Positions 42,981-52,878 of a stretch of DNA of 64,000 nucleotides are shown here, piece after piece; position 1 is the first letter of the stretch, and each line of letters opens with the position of its first letter. Made by a program: the position numbers and the translations under genes. The notes below the pieces were generated by a model. It saw nothing but the letters and a program-made list of their open reading frames with translations. It ran no database searches and had not been told where the DNA came from. This DNA is from Nocardia albiluteola (GTDB taxonomy: Bacteria > Actinomycetota > Actinomycetes > Mycobacteriales > Mycobacteriaceae): NCBI RefSeq assembly GCF_018860155.1, contig NZ_JAHKNI010000002.1, forward strand, positions 660,713 through 724,712. The letters are read 5' to 3'.

Positions 42981-44729
42981 ATGACGGAGCAATCGCGAGT
43001 GCAGTCCCAGCCGTCCGGTGATCTGAGCCCGGAGCAGCGGGCCGCGGCCTGGGAGCGGCTCGGGCGGGATCATTTCGACGTCGTGGTCATCGGCGGCGGC
43101 GTGGTCGGTGCGGGCATCGCCCTGGACGCGGCGACCCGGGGGCTGGAGGTCGCCCTCGTCGAGGCGCGCGATCTGGCCTCGGGGACCTCGAGCCGCTCGT
43201 CGAAGATGTTCCACGGCGGCCTGCGGTATCTCGAGCAGCTCGATTTCGGGCTGGTGCGCGAGGCCCTGCGCGAGCGCGAGCTGAGCCTGAAAACCCTTGC
43301 GCCGCATCTGGTCAAGCCGCTGCGGTTTCTCTACCCGCTCACCCATCGGGTGTGGGAGCGGCCCTATGTCGCCTCGGGCCTGGTGCTGTACGACGGCATG
43401 GGTGGCGCGAAATCGGTACCGGGCCAACATCATCTGACCAGGTCGGCCGCGCTGCGACTGGCGCCGGGGCTGCGCCGCACCGCACTCGTCGGCGGGGTCA
43501 CCTATTACGACACCGTCGTGGACGACGCCCGCCACACCATGACCGTGGCCCGCACGGCCGCACACTACGGCGCGGTCATCCGCACCTCCACCCAGGTCGT
43601 GGGGTTCGTGCGCGAGGCCGATCGGGTCGTCGGGGTGAGCGTGCGCGACAGCGAGGACGGGCGCACCACCGACGTCCGCGGCCACGTGGTGATCAATGCG
43701 ACCGGGGTGTGGACCGACGAGATCCAGGCGCTCTCGCGCCAGCGCGGCCGCTTCCACGTGCGCGCGTCCAAGGGCGTGCACGTGGTCGTCCCGCGCGACC
43801 GCATCGCCAGCGACACCGCACTGATCCTGCGGACGCCGACCTCGGTGCTGTTCGTGATCCCCTGGGGCTCGAGCCACTGGATCATCGGCACCACCGACAC
43901 CGACTGGAACCTGGATCTGGCCCATCCCGCCGCGACCAAGGCTGACATCGCCTACCTGCTGGAGCGGGTGAACCAGGTGCTGGTCACCCCGCTCACCCAC
44001 GACGACATCCAGGGCGTCTACGCCGGGCTGCGCCCGCTGCTCGCGGGTGAGAGCGACGAGACCTCCAAGCTCTCGCGCGAGCATGCCGTCACGCGGATCG
44101 CGCCGGGCCTGGTGGCCATCGCGGGCGGCAAGTACACCACCTACCGGGTGATGGCCTACGACGCGGTCGACGCCGCGGCGCAGGACATCCCGCAGCGGGT
44201 GTCGCCCTCGATCACCGAGAAGGTGCCGCTGCTGGGTGCGGACGGCTACTTCGCCCTGCTCAATCAGGCCCAGCAGCTGGCGCAGAGCTACGGCGTGCAT
44301 CCGTACCGGATCGAACATCTGCTCAACCGGTACGGCTCGCTGGTCACCGACGTGCTCGACCTGGCCGCGGGCAAACCCGAACTGCTGCAACCGATCACCG
44401 CCGCCCCCACCTATCTGCGGGTGGAGGCGGTCTACGCGGTCGCGGCCGAGGGTGCCCTGCACCTCGACGACGTCCTGGCCCGCCGCACCCGCATCTCCAT
44501 CGAATATTCGCACCGCGGCGCGGGCTGTTCGGACGAGGTCGCGCGGCTGATCGCGCCGATCCTGGGCTGGAGCACCGAGCAGGCCGACTGGGAGGTCGCC
44601 ACCTACAACGCCCGCGTCGACGCCGAAATCCACTCGCAGACACAGCCTGACGACATTTCGGCCGACGCCCTGCGGGTCGCCGCCCCGGAGCCGCGCCCGG
44701 AGATCCTGGAGCCGGTCCCGCTCGACTGA
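42981..44729 (+). CDS. glpD: Glycerol-3-phosphate dehydrogenase (FAD-dependent)
   Basis: Membrane-associated flavoenzyme that oxidises glycerol-3-phosphate to dihydroxyacetone phosphate and passes electrons to the quinone pool. The 582 residues show the Rossmann FAD motif VVIGGGVVGAGIALDAATRG, the substrate-site GTSSRSSKMFHGGLRYL, and GGKYTTYRVMA. The C-terminal domain (about 420-560) is the all-helical GlpD domain. A ribosome binding site GGAGGAG precedes the ATG. It corresponds to mycobacterial glpD2, next to lpdA there; here three genes have been inserted between them. Confidence 0.96.
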   Translation: MTEQSRVQSQPSGDLSPEQRAAAWERLGRDHFDVVVIGGGVVGAGIALDAATRGLEVALVEARDLASGTSSRSSKMFHGGLRYLEQLDFGLVREALRERELSLKTLAPHLVKPLRFLYPLTHRVWERPYVASGLVLYDGMGGAKSVPGQHHLTRSAALRLAPGLRRTALVGGVTYYDTVVDDARHTMTVARTAAHYGAVIRTSTQVVGFVREADRVVGVSVRDSEDGRTTDVRGHVVINATGVWTDEIQALSRQRGRFHVRASKGVHVVVPRDRIASDTALILRTPTSVLFVIPWGSSHWIIGTTDTDWNLDLAHPAATKADIAYLLERVNQVLVTPLTHDDIQGVYAGLRPLLAGESDETSKLSREHAVTRIAPGLVAIAGGKYTTYRVMAYDAVDAAAQDIPQRVSPSITEKVPLLGADGYFALLNQAQQLAQSYGVHPYRIEHLLNRYGSLVTDVLDLAAGKPELLQPITAAPTYLRVEAVYAVAAEGALHLDDVLARRTRISIEYSHRGAGCSDEVARLIAPILGWSTEQADWEVATYNARVDAEIHSQTQPDDISADALRVAAPEPRPEILEPVPLD

Positions 44730-44979
44730 TGCGGGCGCTGCACCGCACCCGATGCGGCGGAGGATCCTGTCGTTGTATCGCGGGCGTCCGACCACCACAG
44801 CGGACTTCGGGCTGGCCGCCCGCGCAACGGATTCGCTTCTGGGCTGAGCGGTCCGGCGATCCAACAGCGGCGGGCCCGAATCCACACGGGCTCCGATCGA
44901 CGCGAGTTGTGGTCGGTGCGAGTGGCGGAAGGGTGTGCGCGGACCGCGACTACGGGTGCCGAACCGCCGGCCGGGTTCT

Positions 44980-45216
44980 CTACCGGGTCGAGTAGTGGTA
45001 GGCGCCGGAAGCGGGTGTGGCCGCAGGTGTGGTGCTGGTGACCGGTTCGGTGGTTCTGGTGACGGCGGTGTGCGGGGGTGTTGCCGGTGCGGGGCCGGAC
45101 CAGGTGTGGAGCAGCAGGTAGCTCAGGACGACGGTGATCGCGGCGGCAACCAGCGCGTTCAGCAGTTGCCGGGCTATGCGCGGGAACCGGCGCATGGTGG
45201 TCGTCACCGTAGTCAT
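44980..45216 (-). CDS. Small single-pass membrane protein, hypothetical
   Basis: A 78-residue frame: a basic N-terminus (MRRFPRIARQ), one membrane helix (LLNALVAAAITVVLSYLLLHTW) and a Thr/Pro/Ala-rich outside tail. An AGGAAG site precedes the ATG at 45216. The organisation fits a small envelope protein; no family recognised. The 250 bases between glpD and this gene show nothing. Confidence 0.55.
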   Translation of the reverse strand: MTTVTTTMRRFPRIARQLLNALVAAAITVVLSYLLLHTWSGPAPATPPHTAVTRTTEPVTSTTPAATPASGAYHYSTR

Positions 45217-45309
45217 CTGCCTGCTTCCTGCGCGTCGTGAACTGCCCTCGCAGGAGGAGTCGTTCGCGAGGGGCGCGATGTTAGCTATTGAGTGGCAAAT
45301 TACATCGAT

Positions 45310-46059
45310 TCATGCCTGGCAGCCGGTGCAGAAGTAGATTCCGCGCTCGCGGTCCGGCCCCTCGCCGATCAGCGTGAGCGTCACATTCGTGCCGCAGCGA
45401 CGGCAGGGCCGGCGGTGCCGGCCATAGACGAAGGGGCGCCACGGCGGATTGTGCGCGGCGGAATGCAGCACCGTATGCGCGCGATCGACCAGCGCGTGCA
45501 GGTCAGGGACGGACCCGACCGGAACGCGCGGGTCCACCCGCTCGATGAAGCAGACCTCGCTGCGGAAGATGTTGCCGATTCCGGCCAGCGTGGTCTGATC
45601 GAGCAGCGCCAGCGCGATCGGCCGGTCCGGATCCGCGGCCAGGCGCCGCACCGCCTCGGCGGCATCCCAATTCGGCCCGAGCAGATCCGGGCCGAGGTGG
45701 TCGACGGCGGTGTGCTCCTGCTCGATCGGCAGCACCTCGACCGTGCCGAGGGAGAACCCGACGGCCTCGGCGTCGTCGGTGGCCAGGACCAGTCGCGCGG
45801 TGAACCCGGGCTTGCGCCACCGCTCGCCCGGCGCGTGCACCCGCCACTCACCCTCCATCTTCAGATGGGTGTGGATGCTGAGCGCGGGGGTGCGGACGAA
45901 CAGGTGTTTGCCGTAACTGCCCACGCTCTCCACGGGCTGCCCGCTCAGGTCCAGCGTTGCATATCGCGGCACCCGAAAATCGCTGCGGGTCAGCGTCTTC
46001 CCGGCCAACGCCGCCCGCAGCCGGGCGGCGGTGCGGAATACCGTGTCACCCTCGGGCAT
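45310..46059 (-). CDS. nei: Endonuclease VIII-type DNA glycosylase (Fpg/Nei family)
   Basis: Base-excision repair glycosylase/AP lyase, 249 residues. The catalytic N-terminal Pro and Glu are in MPEGDTV. The middle has the helix-two-turn-helix (LLDQTTLAGIGNIFRSEVCF), and the C-terminal zinc finger has CRRCG and FCTGC cysteines. It resembles mycobacterial Nei2-type proteins, and it lies beside lhr, which is also involved in DNA damage response in mycobacteria, with the same order as there. Confidence 0.95.
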   Translation of the reverse strand: MPEGDTVFRTAARLRAALAGKTLTRSDFRVPRYATLDLSGQPVESVGSYGKHLFVRTPALSIHTHLKMEGEWRVHAPGERWRKPGFTARLVLATDDAEAVGFSLGTVEVLPIEQEHTAVDHLGPDLLGPNWDAAEAVRRLAADPDRPIALALLDQTTLAGIGNIFRSEVCFIERVDPRVPVGSVPDLHALVDRAHTVLHSAAHNPPWRPFVYGRHRRPCRRCGTNVTLTLIGEGPDRERGIYFCTGCQA

Positions 46060-46329
46060 GGGCCAACGGTAGTCCTCGGGCTCGCCCGCGCCGGTATCGG
46101 CCGTGATTCGCGCCCGCGGTCGTCATCACCGAGCCGGCGAGCCGGGCATTCAGCGCCGGTGCACCTCGAGCGAGGTGCGTAGTGTACGGCGCTCTCCAAC
46201 ACGCCCTCGATCCAGGCGGGCTCGAGGCTGGTGTGGTCGCCCGCGAAATGCACCCGGCCCTCGACCGATCGGGTCGCGGCGTGGTGCTCGTGCAGCTGGC
46301 CTGGGGTGGGGATGGCCGACGGCCGCGGT

Positions 46330-46875
46330 TCAGGCGCGAAAATGCAGCGTCCATTCGCCGCGATAGTTCAGGCGCGTGATGCCGACCGGGGGAATGTCGA
46401 TGCGCCAGAACGATTTTGCCGGGGCGTCGAGGGTGAGCAGCAGGGCCGAGCGGATCACCGCGGGATGGGTGACCGCGATGGTCGGCAGGCCCTCCGCGGC
46501 GATGTCGACCAGCCACTGCCTGGTCCGATCGATCACATCGATGACCGCCTCGCCGCCGTGACCACGGAATTTCGGATCCGTGAGCCAGGCGTACAACTCC
46601 TCCTGCGGCACCGACATCAGCTCGCCGCCCCGCCAGGCGCCCGCGTCCAGGTCGCGCAGGCGATCGTCCTGCTCGCCCAGCAGGCCCAGCAGCGCCGCGG
46701 TCTCGACGGCGCGGCGCTCGGGCGCGGTCAGGACGCGGGCGGCGTGCAGGCGGCCGCACTCGGCGACCGCGCGGCGTCCGGCTTCGGTCAGGGGCTCGTC
46801 CACCGGGAATCGTGCCTTGCGCATCGCCTCGGTCATGCCATGGCTGACAAGGTCGAGTCGGAGCACCTTCTGCAC
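46330..46875 (-). CDS. Histidine phosphatase family protein
   Basis: A 181-residue protein of the branch-1 phosphatase/mutase superfamily. The catalytic His is in LVSHGMTEAM; the usual RHG tripeptide reads SHG. The second core His is in VTHPAV, with the supporting Arg in APERRAVETA and an acidic DLDAGAWRG. The Arg-to-Ser change occurs in a related actinobacterial subgroup, so activity is still plausible. The substrate is unknown. The GTG at 46875 is a best guess; the frame continues upstream without family similarity and there is no clear ribosome binding site. Confidence 0.8.
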   Translation of the reverse strand: MQKVLRLDLVSHGMTEAMRKARFPVDEPLTEAGRRAVAECGRLHAARVLTAPERRAVETAALLGLLGEQDDRLRDLDAGAWRGGELMSVPQEELYAWLTDPKFRGHGGEAVIDVIDRTRQWLVDIAAEGLPTIAVTHPAVIRSALLLTLDAPAKSFWRIDIPPVGITRLNYRGEWTLHFRA

Positions 46876-47042
46876 GTTTCGAAGCCTACGGCGCGGCCTC
46901 GCTGGCTGTGTCGCGATTGCTCCGCCTTCGGTCGACACGCCCCGGCCAGCCCCGCCCGGTGTGCCCGGCATGAACCGTGCGTCCGGATTCGGGCGCAGGC
47001 GGTCCTGGACTTTCTGTCGGTGCCTCGGTGCAGACTGATGCT

Positions 47043-50000
47043 ATGGACCAGTTCTCCCGCCCCACCCAGGAGTGGTTCGAGGGCGCGTTCCCCGCGCCGA
47101 CGGCCGCCCAGTTGGGGGCGTGGGGTGCCATTGCGGCGGGTGAGCACACGCTGGTCATCGCGCCCACCGGATCGGGCAAGACGCTCTCGGCCTTCCTGTG
47201 GGCCATCGACCGGCTGGCCGCGCGCGGGCCGCGGAAAGCCCCGCCGGGCACGTCGGTGCTCTACGTCTCCCCGCTCAAGGCGCTGGCCGTGGATGTCGAG
47301 CGCAATCTGCGCGCACCGCTGGTCGGGGTCACGCAGACCGCCAAGCGGCTCGGGCTGCCCGCGCCGGATATCACCGTCGGCGTCCGGTCCGGGGATACGC
47401 CCGCGGCCGCGCGCAGAACGATGCAGCGCACCCCGCCCGACATTCTCATCACCACCCCCGAATCGCTGTTTCTCATGCTCACCTCGGCCGCGCGCGAAAC
47501 GCTGCGCACGGTGCACACCGTCATCGTCGACGAGGTGCATGCCATTGCTGGATCCAAACGCGGTGCGCACCTTGCCCTTTCGCTGGCCCGGCTGGATGTG
47601 CTGGCGCAGACGCCCGGACTGGACGGGTCGATAGGGCAGGCACGGCCCGCGCAACGGATCGGACTGTCGGCCACGGTGCGTCCGCCCGAGGAGGTCGGCC
47701 GCTTCCTGGTGGGCGCGGCGCCCATCACCATCGTCGCCCCGCCCGCGCCGAAGACCTTCGATCTGTCGGTCCGGGTGCCGGTCGCGGATATGACAGAGCC
47801 CGATCCGGTGGGCGAATTCGACGAGGATCAGTCCCGCACGCCCTCCATCTGGCCGCATGTCGATGCGGCCATCGTGGATCTGGTTGTGCGGCACCGGTCC
47901 TCGATCGTCTTCGCCAATTCGCGGCGGCTGGCCGAGCGACTCACCGCCCGGCTGAACGAGGCGTATGCCGAGCGGCTGGGCGACTCGGTCGACCTCGATT
48001 CGGGTGACTCCGCCGCGCCGGGGGCGTCGGCGGTCGCGGAGGGCGACGGGCACTCCGCGGGGTCGGCGCTGGGCCGGCGGGTCGCCGAGTCCGAGGATCC
48101 GACACCGGCATTCGCGGGCCCGCCGCCGGTGTCGCCGGGCCGGACCCCCTCCGAGTACGGCGCGACCGGCGAGGTGAATCACGGCGCGGCGGCGCTGCTG
48201 GCCCGGGCCCACCACGGCTCGGTCAGCAAGGAGCAGCGCGCGATCATCGAGGACGACCTCAAGACCGGGCGGCTGCGATGCGTGGTGGCGACCAGCAGCC
48301 TCGAGCTCGGAATCGACATGGGCGCGGTCGATCTCGTGGTCCAGGTGGAGGCACCGCCGTCGGTGGCCAGCGGCCTGCAGCGGGTGGGCCGGGCCGGGCA
48401 TCAGGTGGGTGAGATCTCCCGGGGGGTGATCTTCCCCAAGCATCGCACCGATGTGATCCACTGCGCGGTCGCGTCGATGCGCATGACCGCCGGGCAGATC
48501 GAGCGGTTGCGCATTCCCGCGCACCCACTCGACATCCTGGCTCAGCAGACCGTCGCTGCCTGCGCGCTCGAGCCGATCGATGCGGACGCCTGGTTCGAGA
48601 CCGTCAGGGGTACGGGCAGTTACGCGGAGCTGCCGCGCTCGGCGTTCGAGGCGGTGCTGGACCTGCTGTCCGGGCGCTATCCGTCGGACGAGTTCGCCGA
48701 ACTGCGGCCGCGCGTGGTGTGGGATCGCGATGCGGGCACGCTCACCGGGCGTCCCGGAGCGCAGCGGCTCGCGGTCACCTCGGGCGGGGCGATCCCCGAC
48801 CGCGGGTTGTTCCCGGTGTTCATGGTGGGCGAGAAGGCCTCGCGCGTAGGCGAGCTCGACGAGGAGATGGTCTACGAGTCCCGCGTGGGTGATGTGTTCG
48901 CGCTCGGCGCCACGAGCTGGCGCATCGAGGACATCACGCACGACCGCGTGCTCGTCACACCGGCCTTCGGCCTGCCCGGGCGGCTTCCGTTCTGGCACGG
49001 GGATTCGCTCGGCCGCCCGGCCGAATTGGGTGCGGCGCTGGGAGAATTCGTCCGCACGGCCGGACAGGCGATCGAGCACGCACCGGCGGCGCAGCTCGAT
49101 GCGCTGCTTCGCTCGGCGGAGTCGCCCGGATCGCGCGCGTCCGGGGATCTCGATGCAGCGCCGGACCCAGTCGGATCGACCGCATCCGAGGACTCCGATG
49201 CGGGCACGCCCCGGAGTCTTGCCGCGAGCTCCCGCGGCAGGCGCCGTAAATCCGGTGATTCCCTCGCCGCAGCCGCGGATGTGGCGACGTCCGCACCGGG
49301 GGAAAGCGCTGCGACGGTGTCGAAATCCGGCTCGGCGGCGAGCAAATCCCCGGCGGCAGGCACGCCCGCGTCGGCAGCCAGATCCGGTGCGGCCCGGCAC
49401 AAGTCCGGCGGCGCCGCAACGGCTGGAGCCGAGCTCTCGGCGCTCGAGCAGATCGTGCACGCCGCGGGCCTGGACGACTTCGCGACCGCGAATCTCGTTG
49501 CGCTGCTGCGGGAGCAGAGCTCGGCGACGGGGCACCTGCCGACCGATCGGACGCTGCTGGTCGAGCGGTTTCGCGATGAGCTCGGCGACTGGCGGCTGGT
49601 GCTGCATTCGCCGTACGGTCAGCCGGTGCACGCGCCGTGGGCGCTCGCGGTGGGCGCGCGCCTGCGCGAGCGCTTCGGGGTCGACGCGGTGCCCACGGCC
49701 GCCGACGATGGGATCGTCGTGCGCCTGCCGGACACCACCGACGATCCGCCGGGTGCGGATCTGTTCGTCTTCGAACCCGACGAGATCGACGAGCTGGTGA
49801 CCGAACAGGTCGGCGGCTCCGCGCTTTTCGCGTCCCGGTTCCGCGAGTGTTCCGCGCGCGCCCTATTGCTGCCGCGCCGCGATCCGGGCCGGCGGGCGCC
49901 GCTGTGGCAGCAGCGCCAGCGCGCGGCGCAGCTGCTGGATGTGGCGCGCAAGTTTCCCGACTTCCCGATGCTGCTCGAGACGGTGCGCGAATGCCTGCAG

Positions 50001-52628
50001 GACGTCTACGATCTGCCCGCGCTGCGCGAGCTCCAGTCCGGGATCGCCCGGCGCAAGCTGCGGCTGGTGGAGGTCGAGACGGCCACGCCGTCGCCCTTCG
50101 CCAATGCGCTGCTGTTCGACTACATCGGGCAGTTCATGTACGAGGGCGACAGCCCGCTGGCCGAACGCCGCGCCGCCGCGCTCTCGCTGGATTCGAGCCT
50201 GCTCGCCGAACTGCTCGGGCGGGTGGAGCTGCGCGAGCTGCTCGATCCTGCCGTGCTCGAGCTGACCCAGCGGGAACTGCAGCGCCTCACCGACGAACGC
50301 CACGCCCGCGACGCCGAGGGCCTGGCCGACCTGCTGCGCCTGCTGGGTCCGTTGACCGCGCAGGAGGCGGCCCAGCGCTGCACCGCCGATCCCGGCCCGT
50401 GGTTCGCCGAGCTCGCCGCGGCCCGCCGCGCGCTGGAGGTGTCCTTCGCCGGGCAGCGCTGGTGGGCCGCGGTCGAGGACGCGGCTCGTCTGCGCGACGC
50501 CCTGGGCGTGCCGCTGCCGATCGGGACGCCCGCGGCGTTCATCGAGCCGGTCGCGGACCCCCTCGGCGACCTGGTCGGGCGCTATGCCCGCACGCACGGC
50601 CCGTTCGGACTGGAGGCGCTGGCGCACCGGTTCGGCATCGGTACGGCGGTGGCCGCCACCGCGCTGCATCGCCTGGCCGCCGAAAAACGCGTCGTGGAGG
50701 GCGAATTCACCCCGGGTGCCGCGGGCGCGGAGTGGTGCGACACCCAGGTGCTGCGCCGATTGCGGCGGCGATCGCTGGCCGCGGCCCGCAAGGACGTCGA
50801 GCCGGTCGCTACCGCCGCCTTCGCCCGGTTCCTGCCCGCCTGGCAGCATGTCGGCACCGCCGAGCTACGCGGCGTGGACGGGGTCTTCGCGGTCGTGGAA
50901 CAGCTTGCGGGCGTACCGATTCCGGCCTCGGCGTGGGAGACGCTCGTCCTGCCCGCCCGGGTACGCGACTACACCCCCGCAATGCTCGACGAGCTGATGG
51001 CCACGGGCGAGGTCGTCTGGTCCGGCCACGGATCCATCACCGCCAAGGACGGCTGGATCGCCCTGCACCCCGCCGACCAGGCCCCCCTGACCCTGCCCCC
51101 ACCCGACGACATCGACCTCACCGAAACCCAGATCCAACTGCTGCTGGCGCTGGGCGCGACCGTTATTCCGACGTCGCCCGCAGTAGGGGATTCATCACCG
51201 CTCGCCGGTGCCGCCCGGTCTGCATCAGGGCCTGGCGCGGCCAAGTCACCGGCTGCCGGCAAGGCGGCTCGAGACCGGCAATCGCCGGACACGCCGACGG
51301 TGGGCGATGCCCCACGAGCCGTGGAAATACACAGTTGGGCAGCAGATTTCCCCGACTCGATCGGTACCCGAACATCCGATAGGGCCGTCCGGTCGGTCGA
51401 TGCGGCTGAAGCGGCCGATACCGAGCGAGGCGAGCCGTGGGGCGATGCGGCCGAAGCGGCGGACGATGCCACACAGCGCGCGAAGGGTCCCCACCTGCAG
51501 GCAGATTCCGCGGCTACGCCCCTCGTCGGAATGGCCGGGTCGGGGGATTTCGCCACGACGGATGAGGGCGCGCATGGCGTAGCGCCGCCGGAGCCGGGGG
51601 CTACTGCCTCCGGGCGGGCCGATGCCTTGTCGTCCGGGGGCCCGGCCGATGGTAGCGACACCGTGGCAGGCGAGCCGAAAACCGCACGGGTGCAGGTGAT
51701 TCCGTCGTCCGGGGGCGCATACTTCTTCCGGCAGCTGTCCGATTCCACCGGGCTGCTCGACGATGCGGCGGTCGCGGCGGCGTTGTGGGAGCTGGTGTGG
51801 GCCGGGTACGTCGGGGGCGACACCTTCGCGCCGGTGCGGGCGCTGCTGTCCGGGACGACGCGCACCACCACCGCGCATCGCTCGCCGCGGCGCACCCCGC
51901 GGGGGCGGGCTTATCTGCCGCGGCCGAACATGCCGGTCCGGTCGGGTCCGCCGACCGTGGCCGGGCGCTGGTCGCTGCTGCCGGAACGCGTGTCCGACAA
52001 CACGATTCGCGCGCACGCGACCGCCGATCAGCTGCTGGAGCGGTACGGCGTCTTGACCCGGGGCGCCGTGCAGGGCGAGGGGATTCCGGGTGGATTCGCG
52101 CTGATGTACCGCGTGCTCACCGAATTCGAGGACCGCGGGCGTTGCCGCCGCGGCTATTTCATCGATTCCCTGGGCGGCGCCCAGTTCTCTACAACCGATG
52201 TCGTGGATCGGCTGCGGTCGTTCGACACCGATCGCGACGACCGGGTCATCGGTTCAGCGGTCGTCCTCGCGGCCTGCGATCCCGCCAACCCCTACGGTGC
52301 GGCGCTGCCCTGGCCGAAGGGTGCGGCCGAGGGCGCGGGCCATCGCCCGGGCCGCAAGGCGGGCGCGCTGGTCGTCCTCATCGACGGCGATCTCACCCTC
52401 TACCTCGAACGCGGCGGCAAGACCCTGCTCACCTTCACCGAGGATCCCGAACGCCGCACCCGGGCGGCCGCGGCCCTGGCCGCCCTGGTCCACGACCGTC
52501 GCGTCGACTCCCTGGTCGTCGAGCGCGTCGACGGCGACTCGGTGCACGGCAACACCTTCGCCACCTTCCTCACCGACGCGGGCTTCGCCCCCACCCCGCG
52601 CGGCTTCCGGCTGCGCGGCCGGCCGTAG
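47043..52628 (+). CDS. lhr: Lhr-type large ATP-dependent helicase
   Basis: DNA (or RNA:DNA) helicase of superfamily 2, linked to DNA repair in mycobacteria. The 1861-residue protein starts with the helicase core: Walker A APTGSGKT (41-48), DEVHA box, SPLKAL, TTPESL and, after the core, GLQRVGRAGHQ motif VI. Winged-helix and Lhr-CTD regions follow. Compared with the roughly 1500-residue mycobacterial enzyme it carries three Ser/Ala/Gly-rich insertions at about nt 47985-48180, 49110-49435 and 51160-51700. The start is the ATG at 47043; no strong ribosome binding site is visible. Confidence 0.95.
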   Translation: MDQFSRPTQEWFEGAFPAPTAAQLGAWGAIAAGEHTLVIAPTGSGKTLSAFLWAIDRLAARGPRKAPPGTSVLYVSPLKALAVDVERNLRAPLVGVTQTAKRLGLPAPDITVGVRSGDTPAAARRTMQRTPPDILITTPESLFLMLTSAARETLRTVHTVIVDEVHAIAGSKRGAHLALSLARLDVLAQTPGLDGSIGQARPAQRIGLSATVRPPEEVGRFLVGAAPITIVAPPAPKTFDLSVRVPVADMTEPDPVGEFDEDQSRTPSIWPHVDAAIVDLVVRHRSSIVFANSRRLAERLTARLNEAYAERLGDSVDLDSGDSAAPGASAVAEGDGHSAGSALGRRVAESEDPTPAFAGPPPVSPGRTPSEYGATGEVNHGAAALLARAHHGSVSKEQRAIIEDDLKTGRLRCVVATSSLELGIDMGAVDLVVQVEAPPSVASGLQRVGRAGHQVGEISRGVIFPKHRTDVIHCAVASMRMTAGQIERLRIPAHPLDILAQQTVAACALEPIDADAWFETVRGTGSYAELPRSAFEAVLDLLSGRYPSDEFAELRPRVVWDRDAGTLTGRPGAQRLAVTSGGAIPDRGLFPVFMVGEKASRVGELDEEMVYESRVGDVFALGATSWRIEDITHDRVLVTPAFGLPGRLPFWHGDSLGRPAELGAALGEFVRTAGQAIEHAPAAQLDALLRSAESPGSRASGDLDAAPDPVGSTASEDSDAGTPRSLAASSRGRRRKSGDSLAAAADVATSAPGESAATVSKSGSAASKSPAAGTPASAARSGAARHKSGGAATAGAELSALEQIVHAAGLDDFATANLVALLREQSSATGHLPTDRTLLVERFRDELGDWRLVLHSPYGQPVHAPWALAVGARLRERFGVDAVPTAADDGIVVRLPDTTDDPPGADLFVFEPDEIDELVTEQVGGSALFASRFRECSARALLLPRRDPGRRAPLWQQRQRAAQLLDVARKFPDFPMLLETVRECLQDVYDLPALRELQSGIARRKLRLVEVETATPSPFANALLFDYIGQFMYEGDSPLAERRAAALSLDSSLLAELLGRVELRELLDPAVLELTQRELQRLTDERHARDAEGLADLLRLLGPLTAQEAAQRCTADPGPWFAELAAARRALEVSFAGQRWWAAVEDAARLRDALGVPLPIGTPAAFIEPVADPLGDLVGRYARTHGPFGLEALAHRFGIGTAVAATALHRLAAEKRVVEGEFTPGAAGAEWCDTQVLRRLRRRSLAAARKDVEPVATAAFARFLPAWQHVGTAELRGVDGVFAVVEQLAGVPIPASAWETLVLPARVRDYTPAMLDELMATGEVVWSGHGSITAKDGWIALHPADQAPLTLPPPDDIDLTETQIQLLLALGATVIPTSPAVGDSSPLAGAARSASGPGAAKSPAAGKAARDRQSPDTPTVGDAPRAVEIHSWAADFPDSIGTRTSDRAVRSVDAAEAADTERGEPWGDAAEAADDATQRAKGPHLQADSAATPLVGMAGSGDFATTDEGAHGVAPPEPGATASGRADALSSGGPADGSDTVAGEPKTARVQVIPSSGGAYFFRQLSDSTGLLDDAAVAAALWELVWAGYVGGDTFAPVRALLSGTTRTTTAHRSPRRTPRGRAYLPRPNMPVRSGPPTVAGRWSLLPERVSDNTIRAHATADQLLERYGVLTRGAVQGEGIPGGFALMYRVLTEFEDRGRCRRGYFIDSLGGAQFSTTDVVDRLRSFDTDRDDRVIGSAVVLAACDPANPYGAALPWPKGAAEGAGHRPGRKAGALVVLIDGDLTLYLERGGKTLLTFTEDPERRTRAAAALAALVHDRRVDSLVVERVDGDSVHGNTFATFLTDAGFAPTPRGFRLRGRP

Positions 52629-52878
52629 GTCCGTGCGGACGGGTTCGACCGTCGGCGTCGGGAGTGGATCGGCACGGCGTTGGCCGGTTTCGTCCCGCTG
52701 GCGTCGATCCGGACGTCAGCGCGTGCTGCGGCCCCGGTGCGGTCAGCGACGCGGCCACCGTGATCGGACTATCCGACGCGGCGATGGGCACCGGGGCGAT
52801 ACCCATCGACCGCGTCCGTCGCACCCGCATCGCGACAGGCGATACGGGCGACGCGCGGACAACCGGCCCGGGCAGTCC

